From Auanema rhodensis (lineage: Eukaryota > Nematoda > Chromadorea > Rhabditida > Rhabditidae): 64,000 nucleotides of DNA. The DNA is taken from positions 6,014,001 through 6,078,000 of the forward strand of contig OZ059895.1 of the NCBI GenBank assembly GCA_964057225.1, written 5' to 3'. This document shows, one piece after another, positions 1-12,400 of the stretch (positions are counted from its first letter, which is position 1; every line of letters starts with the position of its first letter). The notes below the pieces were generated by a model. The model was given only the letters and a program-made list of their open reading frames with translations, made no database searches and was not told the DNA's origin. Made by a program: the position numbers and the translations under genes.

Positions 1-3000
1 GAGTTTGCTGTATGAAAACTTTCGTGAATAAAAACTTAGATTCGGATGATAAGCATTTTGATATACTATATGTACTACAATATAATGGAGTGTTATCAGC
101 TTTTAAATTAGGGTAAATTTTAAAAAATAATGTATGGAATACATCAAAGGTGCTGAATTTCAGGAGACTAACTCGATTTGAAAAGTTGTGGTCCACTTAC
201 TTAGGCATAGGTCTTTGTGGTAGCTTTGAAATTTTCCCAGACTATAATCTTTTGGTTGTTGGCGCTCATTACAATACGTCCGGTATGCTGCTTAACCTAC
301 CATATCGAACAACTTGGAATTTTTAGGAAAAGTAAAACCGCCCGGAGGATTATGTTCATTTCGTATGATAGATACATATCCATATGCTGAACCTATTCGT
401 GTGATGGGAGATTCAAGTATAGTTAAATAATTTTGATTTATGGAATTGTTCAAGTTTTAGGTGGATGGTTCAAGTGGTCTAGTCAATTTCTATCTTCAAG
501 GCTATTTGCTTATATATGCTCTATGTCGGTATCTTCATCATTTAATATGAAACTAGCTACTGTGTCTACTAATGGCGATTTTTTTCTATTTGACGTTCCT
601 TCAATGTCTTTATCTTTGAGTATTTCATACATCTCTGGAAGACGTCCAGTTCAGGCTCTTTTCACTGATGAAACAGTAGTTCTAACGAAACAGATGATTT
701 TGTGAATACTTTTTCTAGGAACTGACCATTCTTTTTGATAACGGTGATCTGGTTAGAAGTCAAATTGAAGACATAGAAGAGGAAATTCATGCGAATAACG
801 CTGAATATACGTTTACTAGCCGTACTGCGTTGGTGGTTCCCAGTTTTCGAGAACTTTTTATTTTAGAAGGAGATGTGAGTAATTTCATAACTAGTATTGT
901 GAACACATATCTAAAATCTTTAGCCTGGTAGCTCTGCTCTACATGAAGTTGCTAATCAAAGAACTCACTTAGCTTTTCGTTTGTGGGTGTACACGATTTG
1001 GCGCTCATTTAAACAAGTAAAAATAGTTCTAGTTTAGATGTTTTTAAATTCACATTTAGCTTGTTGGAATGGCTGTTGGAGATGCAGCATCCCCTCTACA
1101 AATGGCAACACATTCTGAAACTTTAGGTTTCGTTGTGTGGCATTCTCCTACTCGAACTCTAGAAGAACTTTTAGAACGAACTGTAAGTTTGTTTTAATGT
1201 TTCAGTATTTTATAATATTTGATTTAGCTTAATGAGAGGAATTATAGCAGAGCAAAAGAATTAGCCGAGTCATTTTCAGCAGCAATTGATATAAATATAA
1301 TTCTAAAACGAGAATGGACAGATACTTCAAACTCTGGTGATTTAACTGTTCAACATGTTCACGATATTTTGGTATGTGCAATTAGGTTTATTAATATTTA
1401 CTTATATTTCAAGGAGAATATTGATGATCAAGAATGGGTACTTCGAGCTTGTTTATCTTGCCGTTCCACTATTCGTGATGTTCACATAGAGTTAGTTCTT
1501 CTCGGTGAGTTTATATTATTGTTCTAAAGTATTATATAATTTATAGGATTGAATTTGTTTGACATTAGTGATGATTGCAAAATCATTATTTTACATGTTG
1601 CTCGAATTTTAAATGTTTGCTCCGATGTCGAGCTTTTCTTGGAACTTCGACATAAATCATTGTTCGAGATAGCATGTTGTTTCGCGCAGGTTTGCATGAG
1701 TATACATTATAAATAAATTATTATCTTCAGAGATGCTTATTCACAGAACTTCAACGGTTATTGGAACAAAATTTTTGTTTATTATCTGATTTTGTTTTGA
1801 ATATTGCATCCTTGATACCATGTAGTGTCCCTCCTAAGAAATATGAATATTTATTGCCTTCTTCATCGTGGACTTTCAAAGATATTGAAGAAGTAACCCT
1901 TATATATTCATTTTTTGTAATCACTTATGTTTCAGATTGGAAGTGATTATGTAATACAGCTGTCAGAATTTAAAAATAGTCCGGAATCTGACTATGTGAA
2001 CGAACTGAATTTTGGTGAAACGGTTATCAAGTATATAGTTGTATATTATGTTCAGTTAACATTTATGTTATTCTAGACCTGAAAAACAGTATTTAAGTTG
2101 GGTTATGAAAAAGATTCAAGAAATAGACAATTTCACTCTTGTCGATTTTGCTATTGAATTATTGAAAATAAGTATTGAAAATGGATTTGAGGTTTAGTAA
2201 CTTTAACATACAACTTATAGAGCTCTCTATTTCAGCAATTAAAAATAGACTTAGTTCCGTGGGAATTTTACAGGGCTCATGGAGTGATTTGCGGACTAAT
2301 CGATCAGAACTTCGAAAGTTTTATGAATATGACTGCTGATGCTTCTGTCGAACAACTGATTTCGGTAATAATGATGCATAGTTTATTTGTAGCTAGCTTC
2401 TTTCAGCTAAATGTACCAGAATTGATCAGCAGTTCGTCTCAAATTGTAAAATTTTTGGAATGGAAATTAAACGATGATTCCCTAGTAAAGACTTATATTT
2501 TCCAAATATTGGAATCCGCAACTCGTAAAGATGTCAAAGCCCTTCAACATTTCCGTAAAACCTATTCTAAATACGTAGATACTGATATGGTTAGTTGAAT
2601 CGTGGAGTACTTTTCCACAATTTTTTGGTTTTCTAGATAATCAAATGTCTATGCAATTGTACTTTAACTGGAGAAGATCTTTTGAATGCAGTTCGCTCCT
2701 TATCTGTTTATTCCGAGTTTGTCAGTGCGATCAAAATTTTCTTAGATAGAAATGTTCGGCCCACTTTTGAAAAAATTTGGAACAGTACAAAGGAATTGTA
2801 TGTTTCGGATAATATTGGAATATAGTTGCATTTATTTCCGATTTCAGGCCTTTTGCCAAAGGTCTTCTAATGCAAGTTGCTTGTTGTGGGCAGGCTAGAA
2901 GTGCAGCAGAGTGGGAAATTTTGAGAGATGATCTCGTTCAATTGACTAGTTGGTAAGGGGATATTCATGAGAACTTTTATTCTATTTTTTATTTCCAGTC

Positions 3001-5674
3001 TGTATGCTGGTTTGATATCGGATGACATGGTTTTAGACATTCTTGCCTGCGAGTTATTGGCTTGTGAAGAATCAGGATATGATCTTTCTGCTATTAATAC
3101 CGTACTTACTTTAAACAAATCAGGATCTAAAGAACCCTCAAATAATAAGCTAGGATGGGAACAATCAGCAGAGGCAACATTATCATTTTGTTTGCTTTAT
3201 GTAATGTTCAGTTTGTTTAGATTTTACTACGCCAAAGTAACGAAGCTTTGCAAGAAGCCGTACTTGTAAATGATCCGAATCTTAAAAAAGCTAGATTCTT
3301 AGCTAATCTTGCCAAAGAGGTCAGTAGGTTCGAACGCACCTTTTTTCAATTTTTTGTTTCAGACTTCTCCACAGGCAGCCAAAGATCTGTTGAAGCTTTT
3401 GGATACTGTTGATGTAATTCAAGATTTAGGATCCAGTATAATGCCCGCAAATGTCCGAGTTACTGCTCCTATGATTTTATTGACTGAAGTTATTAACACT
3501 GGAGTGAACTATAAGCATGTATGGCTGTTGTTTCAATGCGATTCATAACAAAACCATCTTTATAGGGGAAAAAATGTGCCAAGTTAGCTGTTCTCTTAGG
3601 AATTGCAACTCCTGTAGCAACAGCATTGTCGCTGTGTTCATTAGCAGCTATTGAAAATAATGATGAAAGCTATCTCGATAAGTATATTCATGAAGTTATA
3701 TCTAAAGCCAGAGATATACCTGTCGTTCACGATCTGTGCATGAAAATTATTAATTCGAACTATTCTGCTTCAGTATGTTTTGTAGTACGAGAGATATTTT
3801 AGAAAATATGATTTTCAGAATATATCTGACATATATGCTTGTGCTCTTCTAAATTGCCCAGATGACCAACTATTTTCAACGATGGAGTTGATTAATCAGA
3901 GCAAGATACAACATTCTTTCACTGATATAGGACCAATTGAACCTTCTAATGATGTTGTTCTTGATGCTATGTATACAAAGGTACTCAATCTCATTTTCAA
4001 TCAAGAAAACAACTTTTTCTTTCAGATTGATCGATGGACAGAAGCTCCTGAGCTATCGGAAAACGTTCGATTTGCACTGAATAATTCATCGAATTTCCCA
4101 ACAACAGGATCAGAGGTAACTAGTAAATATTATATATGAAATCTTGTACGTTTTTGACTAGGTTGCTACCCTTATAAACCGACATAGCTCAACCGCTGCG
4201 ATTTGCTTAGCGTTGACTGATTCTAACGAACAATCCAAGCCATGGACGAAGAACGAAATGCTTTTGGAATACGAAAAAGTATATCATATATTATATATAT
4301 CCATATATTAATCTGTTTTACAGGCATTACGACATTTTCAACTAGAAATCACTCCCAACTTAGCATCAGCTCTTCCTCCAAGATATCTAATTTCTAAAGC
4401 GTTCGCTAATGATGAAAATATATCCTCCATCGATCGTGTTCATAATTATGGTTCACTTTATTATGTCAGAAACAACTTATAGCATAAGTTTTTTTAGGAG
4501 TTGACAGAGAAAGATTAATTGAAGATGTAGTGTATAGAAAAGAAACTATCATCGGCTTAGCGATGTAAGCATTGTTTATTAGCATTTCTTCGTATGAAAA
4601 CAAAACGTTTAGGTCTGAGGATGAAGATATGTTCCATGACGCACTTGAGTTATCTAAAGATTTCAAAATCGATGAGTGGGAGGTGCATTTTGCTTCGCTG
4701 GAGAATGCTCTCACTAGGTTTGGGTGTATGGTTTCTGAACTGACATAATGATTACATTGTAGTTGCACAATACAAGAAGCTAAAACAATTCTGAAGAAAA
4801 GAGGTCATTTGAGCGTATTAAGAACAAATAAACCTGAGGTATTTATAGTGTTCGTTATTGTTTCTTATACTTTTTTTCCAGTTCCATCGTAAGTTGCGTA
4901 CGACAGTTCTTCCATTCATTGAAGGAAATGAGCATTTCATTGGTTATTTAAGTTTGTTTTCGGAAGAGGAATCAGAGAAAAAGTCATTGAGTTTTATTAA
5001 AAAGTTATTAGAGAAAAAGAAAGGTAGCTTCTCCTGAAAGAATTTGGTTTTCTTTCATTTCAAAATATTTCAGATATTAAAGCCAAGCTTCTCTTCACAG
5101 ATTGTGCTTACACCTTGGATTTAATTTTATCAATGCCTGACAAACTTCTTATTCTACTTTCTACAGATCTGAGAAATTTACCGGTTTGATTTAATTGTTT
5201 TGTTATTTATATTCCATGTGCTCATAGGACGGAGCCAATATTTGCTGTTCTGCTGCAAGAATCTTACTTGAGGGCACCGACTTACGTCCTGCTGCCAGTC
5301 CAACTGTTCTATATTCCTTATTAGGAAAAGATGAGTCATCTCTTTTAGATATAATAGCTGTGAAATCGGTAAGGGTATTAGTTTATTTGAATTAAAAGAA
5401 ATGTTTTTCAGTTGAGCGATGAAATTTCTTATCTTGAAATGAATTTAAATATGTTAAAAGAAATTCCAAATACACCAGCTGATTTAATAACTGTCTTGTC
5501 GTAAGTTTTTCTCCTTAATTAGTTTTTCTCCTTAGTATATTGAAGTCGAGTTATGTAAGAAATTGTTTTTTTAGAAATCGGCTCAAATTGTTGTCAATAC
5601 CATCTTCTGACAGCTTTTCTCTTCCGGAATTTTCAAGCACGAACAACTCGGTTTTAAGTAGAAGACGTAATTAA
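1..5674 (+). CDS. smgl-1: NBAS/SMGL-1-like protein, 3' part (5' end outside window)
   Basis: NBAS is a subunit of the NRZ (NBAS-RINT1-ZW10) tether for Golgi-to-ER vesicles and is also linked to nonsense-mediated decay; the C. elegans form is SMGL-1. Coding is open from the first bases of the window, so the start lies upstream. Exons up to about 870 give beta-propeller-like sequence (NLLVVGAHYNTS, then KLATVSTNGDFFLFDV). From about 1070 the protein is alpha-helical and Sec39-like, with a block reading KALRHFQLEITPNL near 4320. The most diagnostic stretch is at about 4530-4700 (YRKETIIGLAMSEDED followed by a DEWEVHF block), which matches the C-terminal part of human NBAS (RKETVLGLAMTLEED). More than 20 exons are separated by introns of about 45 bases. 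The stop is at 5672-5674, with AATAAA at 5740. KNTC1/ROD also has a Sec39-like region, but the C-terminal match favours NBAS. Individual exon ends near 700-1000 are less certain. Confidence 0.82.
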
Positions 5675-5934
5675 TTTATTAACGGGTTAATAGGAATTTT
5701 TATTTTGGTTGGTGGTCATTTCGACTTGTGATATGTATAAATAAATGAAAGTTTTAATAACTAATAGATTTACATAAATTTTGAGACGGTTATTTTATAA
5801 CTTTTTCAACATTTGTATCATAGATGCTTGTAATAATATATAAAAAAAATTTAATAATTTAATTTTGTATTATGTGGTTATATATATCCAATACATTTTG
5901 AAGTTCAAATAAGAATAAAAAAAATTTTACTCAG
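5675..5934 (+). other. intergenic gap with poly(A) signal and splice-acceptor-like end
   Basis: A 260-base AT-rich gap between the NBAS stop and the next same-strand ATG. It has AATAAA at 5740-5745 and ends in a pyrimidine-rich acceptor (TTTTACTCAG) directly before the ATG at 5935. That acceptor could receive a spliced leader. Confidence 0.5.
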
Positions 5935-8900
5935 ATGAATAACATCAAGCGGAAGAGTTCAGGAATTCAGAAAAGAGTATTTCAAAATGAAAAGCTACTG
6001 TAATTCATTATTTTTTTAGAAAAAAAGTTCGTATAATCGTACGGGGAGTAGTAGTGAGGATGAGTGGTTATGTGCAAGAACTTTCAAAGCTTCTAAGATT
6101 GGTATCATAAAAATTTCTGCAGAGCAAAGATATGTTTCCAGATAATGCTTCACATCCTCTGCCAGAGCCAGAAAAGGGGGATTTTACTAATACTAAAACT
6201 TGTTTCAAGCATCAAACAAATCTCTCTACAACAGAAAAATCAAAACCACATGAAAGAAGATCTCCTTTTCCTCCAACTACTTTGTCAGGCATGAGTAATG
6301 CAAGAGGGTCCATTGGTTTGCGACATGTTTAAAACAGTGGTTATATAATTTCTTTAGGCTTTCCTAGCTCAGCATTCTCTAAAATAGATGTCAGGTCTAA
6401 AACTCAGCAGCTAGAAAAGGGTTTTCATTTGTCTTTTGGAATCATTTAATGAATTTTAACTGCAGCTTTAAATCAACCCAGTTGGAAAAGAAAAAATGTT
6501 ATTGAAGAAGTGAATTCAACAGATACGATTATACCAAAATTGAAATCATCTAGTTTGTTCGAGCTATGCCTCAACAACTAACAGAATTTTCTTAGCTTCT
6601 GTCAAATCAAATGCTTCTGATGTAGTACCCGACAGTTACAACTCATCAAGCAGTTCAGTTAGTACGTCTTCAAGTAAAAGTTCAAAGAATAGTTCTTCAT
6701 GTAGGAATATTATTATAAGCTTTCTTAGTACTAATCATTTAGCTTCAAAAAGTAAATCAATGGGCTCATATAAAGTTCAAGAAAAGAAATTTGAGAAATT
6801 GTGCGAAAAACCCTTTGAAACGCTGCCCGAGACTCTTCTAGACAGGTTCAATGCTTTTGTTTGGGGAAAATAACTGTAAATCTTAAATTTCAAGCCCTGT
6901 GCTGCCGTGTACTCCTATTCGAACTAGTGCAATTCGAAGAATATCTCGTGTGATAGATGATATTGAAGTTGAACCCAAGCCATCAGGCAACACTTCTCAT
7001 TCTTATATAATACTTTCATCTACATTATTTAGTTCACCTCTCTCCGAAACTGTCTACCGATTACTATCCTATGTATCTCTCTAAACGGAGAAACAGTATA
7101 GATATATTACCCCCGAAAACAACAAATGATTCATATTCATCATCACAGTGTGAAACACCAAAGCGGATAAATCGTCGTCAAAGTCTATTAAATATGAAAA
7201 TTGAAGCATCCCAAGAATCGGTACACATGATACCACAACACCTTTACATCATTTTTTAAAAACTGTTTAGTCTTCACCCAAATTTGATCAAACTGTTTTG
7301 ATTATGGAAACTCTTGATATTGAAAGTCTTAGATCAAGAACTTCTCACGAAGAGCGTATACCTGAAAAAGTTTCTATTGAAGTGAGCCAAGCACATGTAA
7401 TTATGGGTCAATTCAAGAATACAGTTTAAATGTTCTCATTCAGACATCTCCTATTAAGCCATGTGTCTTTAAAATGCCTAAATTGCGACTTCCAGAATAT
7501 GAACCATCAGTATTATTCTTGTTTGCTGTTTCGAAATGTATATTTATTTTTAGGAGCCCAACATCGAGGAATCTTGCGCAGGATTTGAAATTCAAGAAAC
7601 ATGCCATCTTGGTATAGCTGAAACTAGCATGACATCTGCCCGGGAATGTTTTGAAATCGATGAAGCCGATGTAAGTAATTCTTTATAATATCAATGAGAA
7701 AATTATTTTTTAACGCTATTTAGTAGTGATCGGTTGAATATGTCTATAAAACGATTATACTAACGATGATATTTCAGGGAAAATCCGTGCGATGTGATGA
7801 TTATGTAGTTAAACCAATGTCTTTAGTCGGGCCAATATCACAACCACGGGAAAATCAGTTGAATCGTAAACGATTATCAAAACTCGCAGGTATGATGGAT
7901 TTTAGATTTTTTCTGGCATTTATGCCTATGCAGTAGTTCATAACACTTCGTAAAAAACCAATCTTCTTTGGTCTAGAAAAAACTTGAAACTTTGGACCCG
8001 ATTTTGCGATTACAGGTCGACTCGCAAAACACTTGTCCGGAGTACGATGTGAGAGACTGATTGTACGTCGCGATCCGCGTGCTGTCATCGTTAGCTTACC
8101 GATCTCCGAAACATACAGGTTCGTGGCAAACCTTTTCTTGGTTTTCTGACACCAACTTTCGTTTCTTTTAACACAACATTGTTGAAATAGATTTAATTTT
8201 TTTATGAATAAGATTACCTTCAAGATTTTTTTTTCATTTCATGCTTTTATTGGTAGATCGTCTCGTTGTTTTCATTTTTTTCTTTCAATAATGTAGCACA
8301 TTTCATACAAATTATCAACAGTAGTTATCAAGTGAATAACGCTCAAGTACATCGAAGTTTAGAATTCGAACGCTTAAGCTTGATATATTGTGTTGGATTT
8401 TTCAATCATAGTAGTCATGTTTACCAGCAATGTTTTATTATTGCCATATCAGTGCCATCTGACACATTGCGAATTGCTTATCGTATCATCTCTCTTTGCT
8501 GAAACGATAGAACAATTTTGAGATTATACTGCGTTTCGCTGCTCCGAAAATAGTTAGATTCAGAATTCTTGTGAACTTCAGCTTACTATTGTTCTTTTCA
8601 TTTTTCTAATCTCTGACAGTTTAAACTCTTCTTCACTCATTCTTTTATTCACTGTAGAATGGCTCCCTTCACTTGACTGTGTTGTCGATTGCCGTTTTAT
8701 GTGTCATCGCTTTCTGAGTCCTGTCCCACATGCCGCTACGACAGATTTCATGTACATTTAGTTCTGCTTATCTGAAACTAGCTAACAGTTCAAATCAAAC
8801 TATTCTTTGCAAGGTTATCTGCCAGTTATGGCTGTCATTTTGTGGAATTTGCTGGTTATAACTCATTTCACCATAGATTATCTCAATTTCCTCCTTTTCT

Positions 8901-9357
8901 TTCAATTTTACTCAAATTGTTTTCTAAATTTTCTTATTTATTTCATTTCAGCAATTGGGGTCTGACTTTTTACGAAGCTGCTGGCAATGGTCAACTTATA
9001 ATAATACGTGATCGTGCGTCGGGATTTATTACCAGTTCTCGTGTATGTACATCAGCTCTCTCATCGTTGGGAGCAGTAGACGGTTGTGCATCTTCAGCCA
9101 ACCCTTTGCCTTCTATTAAACCATCGACTCTTGCGAACGAAAAGCACGTGAAGAACGATCTAAAGGTGTCAAAGAGCCGTAGTATAGCGCCACCCGCTTC
9201 AGTTGGTACCGCCTTAAGGGCTGTAGTCAACGCCGGCACAGACTCCGCCTCTTCTGCTGCTGAGTGCTGGCTGCATCTCGCCCAACCCTATTCTCTCATC
9301 CGTACTTCAAGCAGACAGCCTCCTGCCATTATAAATCCTGTCCTAATCGACAGATGA
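5935..9357 (+). CDS. unrecognised Ser/Lys-rich protein
   Basis: I do not recognise this protein. The proposed start at 5935 follows a splice-acceptor-like sequence and encodes MNNIKRKSSGIQKR. Ten or more exons follow, with introns of about 40-50 bases. Near 6060 there is an acidic/Ser run (SSSEDEW), near 6620 a Ser-rich tract, near 7070-7230 basic motifs (SKRRNS, KRINRRQS), and near 7480-7690 a segment with KMPKLRLPEYEPS and CHLGIAETSMTSA. The last conserved-looking part reads GRLAKHLSGVRCERLIVRRD (8015-8080), then crosses an 830-base intron to SNWGLTFYEAAGNGQLIIIR and a Ser/Ala-rich tail with the stop at 9355-9357. There is no signal peptide or membrane segment. The composition suggests a disordered, perhaps nuclear, regulatory protein, but that is inference. 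The joins near 6110 and at the final intron are the weakest points. Confidence 0.55.
8121..8949 (+). other. 830-base intron of the unrecognised gene
   Basis: A T-rich intron between a donor after the codons for SETY and the acceptor TTTCATTTCAG near 8949. It is much longer than its neighbours. I see no RNA gene or conserved reading frame in it. Confidence 0.45.
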
Positions 9358-9388
9358 TTATTTAAAATCGGAAAATAACTGTGTTTCC

Positions 9389-9390
9389 AG
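9389..9390 (+). promoter_or_regulatory. candidate trans-splice acceptor before the mucin-like gene
   Basis: GTGTTTCCAG ends at 9390, ten bases before the ATG and 33 bases after the stop of the upstream gene. This leaves almost no room for a separate promoter and suggests spliced-leader addition. Confidence 0.5.
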
Positions 9391-9400
9391 TTCAATTAAT

Positions 9401-12400
9401 ATGATATTGTGTAAGCTATTACTATTATTCATATCGTTTCCAGTCGCTTGGAGCATAAGGTTGGTTTGAAACATTTTTTATTTCTTTTTCTGATTATACT
9501 ACTTGAACTAATCGTAATATTTCTTTTAAAAAAATACTTTATCGTATTTTTGAACTGTGTCATTCAAATTTTAAAAAATAATTTAATGTCTGTATAATGG
9601 TGAGAGTTTTGAACAATGCTGTTGTTTTATTTCTCTAAAGTTGTTTTATTTACTTTTTTTTCGATTTTAGCTGTAATTACTAATAATAAATATAGTAAAA
9701 GTTCATACAAACTGTACCTTCCTGTCAGTCACACAGTGCTTTGATATCATTTGGACTTTTTCTATTTTATATTAGTTTTTCGTAAGAAGTTTGTTTTAAG
9801 AGATATTGAGAAAATGATAAAAGAGAGAAAATGAATGAAGGGAAAAAGCCTACCTATGTATGTGATTCAAAATGAAAACAGAAAAAAAACTGTTAAGCTT
9901 TTCAATCACTTTCAATGTATCTAAATAAAAAATGGATTTATCACAGTTTTTCAAATATGAAAGGCTAGTTTTTTCACTTTTTTGTCATTTAGATGTCAAT
10001 GCTCTACCGGTTCGTCTGGCGTTAGTTGTTACAATCAATGGTGTGAAGCTCGAGATTATGGCGGAAAAGTAAGCTGTTAATACTTTTTAATTTGTATATT
10101 ATATGTGTATTCCAGGTTGGAGCTTGTGCTGTTGTACAAAAAGGTTCCCGACGTCTATTCGCTTGTGTTCGTATTAAAAACACCAGCGAAGACTCATGCA
10201 TGGCTGATCGTGTGAACGGTGAAACTCAGGTCTGTTTTTATGATTCTCTAGATATTATGTTCTCTATCATTATACCGTGCTTTGAACTTTTTGTACACAA
10301 ATCTGTATTTATTACAAATCAGACGAAGTGGCTCAGCTGGAGCTAACCGGTTTCATAGATGCTGACAAGCAGAGCTTGCCAGATTCCCCCTCCCTAGCTT
10401 CTAGTTCAGCTGATTTTCATTGGTGACCTCTCGTTGAAACACTCACTCTTGATTTGCTTATGATGCCTTTTCATGTCTACTATGTTCTATTTCTCTCATA
10501 TCTTCATCTGTCATCCAATAAGTAAAGGAACAATAAAGCTCATGCTTCTTTTCATCCTCATCTCCCGTCAGCATTTCGATCATCATCACTTTTATATTAA
10601 AGTGATGTATTTGATTTTGAGTTTGGCTATCTCTGCTCCTCGTTTTGTTCCGCACTTTTCCCTTGCTCTCCTGTTTGTCTTCAACTGCTGCTGCTCAATT
10701 AACGAGGGAAGAAGCATCAGCGACGGTTACAGGGACCTACAGAAGCATTGACCGATTGCGAAAGCACGATCGAAATGTATGCAAACAAGCAAATATTCTA
10801 CAAATTGTCTGTTCTCTTATACTTTTACTGTGTGTCTATGCGTTTCTCTTATGCCCTAATTCCCTTTGGTCCCTATACTAGGTTAGCTTGTAATTTCTTA
10901 GTACCCATATGACCTGATGCGCAGCCGCGAAAACGAAACTACTTCTAGAACGTGTGAAATTATGACAAGTGAATGTTGCTGAAACAAACCAGTTTGGAAT
11001 GATATGAGAATCACTAATTACATCTCTCGTTTATATCTCTTTCAAGTAAAGAATTCGTACAACATGCCCTCGCCTAGACCCTAAGAAGCGCCTTGGCTTT
11101 CTAGCCAGATTAGCAGCTTGATTGAGTCATCATCTAGCTCATTTCATCAGAGATCTGAAATCGGCTACATGACTGACACCCGTTTTGGACTAATTCCAAT
11201 ACGATGAGTGAGATTAGTACAACTTTTCGTAAAAAAATATACACAAAGAAACATAATTGGAACATTAACCAGAAAGTCTTTGTTTTATTTCTCATTTTTC
11301 TATTTTTCTTTTTTTTTGGCTACAGATGACAATTCATTGAAATTCACGCCATGTGGTCTAAGTTTGAATCTATACATGAACATTAGAGAATCTTGAGCAC
11401 TTTCTTTATTTGAATTTTGAAACGTTTTGCATATTTGCAGGTTCGATGTTGGTGTCGAAGTGGAGATTACTGCAATATAGATCTAGCTGATCGTATTGAA
11501 GATGGTGATTATAACATGAGATCTGATCCGTCGAATGAGGTAAGCTAATGTGGTTTTGCAAATTGAGATAAGGCATGCTTTTTACGATTTTTGTGTTGAA
11601 AAACATCATTAATAGTTTTTTAATAAGGTGTCATTATGATGCCCTCAAGGAATTTTGATAAGAAGAAAAGAGAAGAACGATACTTTCATTTATCACTTAA
11701 ACGTTTCTTTTTCAAATATATGACGTAAAAGTACATTTCCTTTTTTGATTAGTTTCATTTTTTTCTTCTTATCTCATTTCTTGATCCTATGTTTTTGTGT
11801 TGTATGAAAGACGAAGAATGGCTAATGGTTCGATGATTCGGCTTGCTCTTTACTGCTAAACCATCCGTTCAATGACATTTCTAACGTTTTTACTATTCCG
11901 CGAATACATAGCATCCCATATGGTACTCGGTTTCATTATCTTATAAGGATTTTACGTGCCCCCTCAGACAGAACAGCTGGGATAAACTTTTTTGATAAAA
12001 AAGAGAAAATGAAAGGCTTTCAAATAATAGAATTCCAAAACTTTTGCAAACTTGAAACCTAAGGGTACAAGACTGGAACATTCATGCTTTTATTAATTCA
12101 AGATTGCCACCTCAACTGTCCGAACTACAACTAAAGATGATTTTGTGATCGAACAAACCTACGACGTCATTGAAGATGAAAGGTACGTGAAGTTTTATTT
12201 TTTTCATTTTTTTATATTCGAATGTCAATCGTTTGTGAGCAAGACTCTCATGCTCTTTGCACCGAGAGAATGATATTACTGTTAGAAATGACTTTAGCAT
12301 TCTGTACTTTTTCTCCTCTTCAAATTCAGAAGTCGTGTGCACTACGAAGCCTTTTGTTGTCCTAACTGTACAGTTTTTTATTTTTTTGCTCTTTCATTCA

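Noticed and set aside
1-5674. Alternative assignment of the first gene as KNTC1/ROD or a nucleoporin
   Set aside because: The C-terminal RKETIIGLAMSEDED...WEVHF block fits NBAS specifically.
10902-10920. TACCCATATGACCTGATG, resembling the snRNA promoter element
   Set aside because: The second half does not match and no SL or snRNA-like sequence begins about 57 bases downstream.
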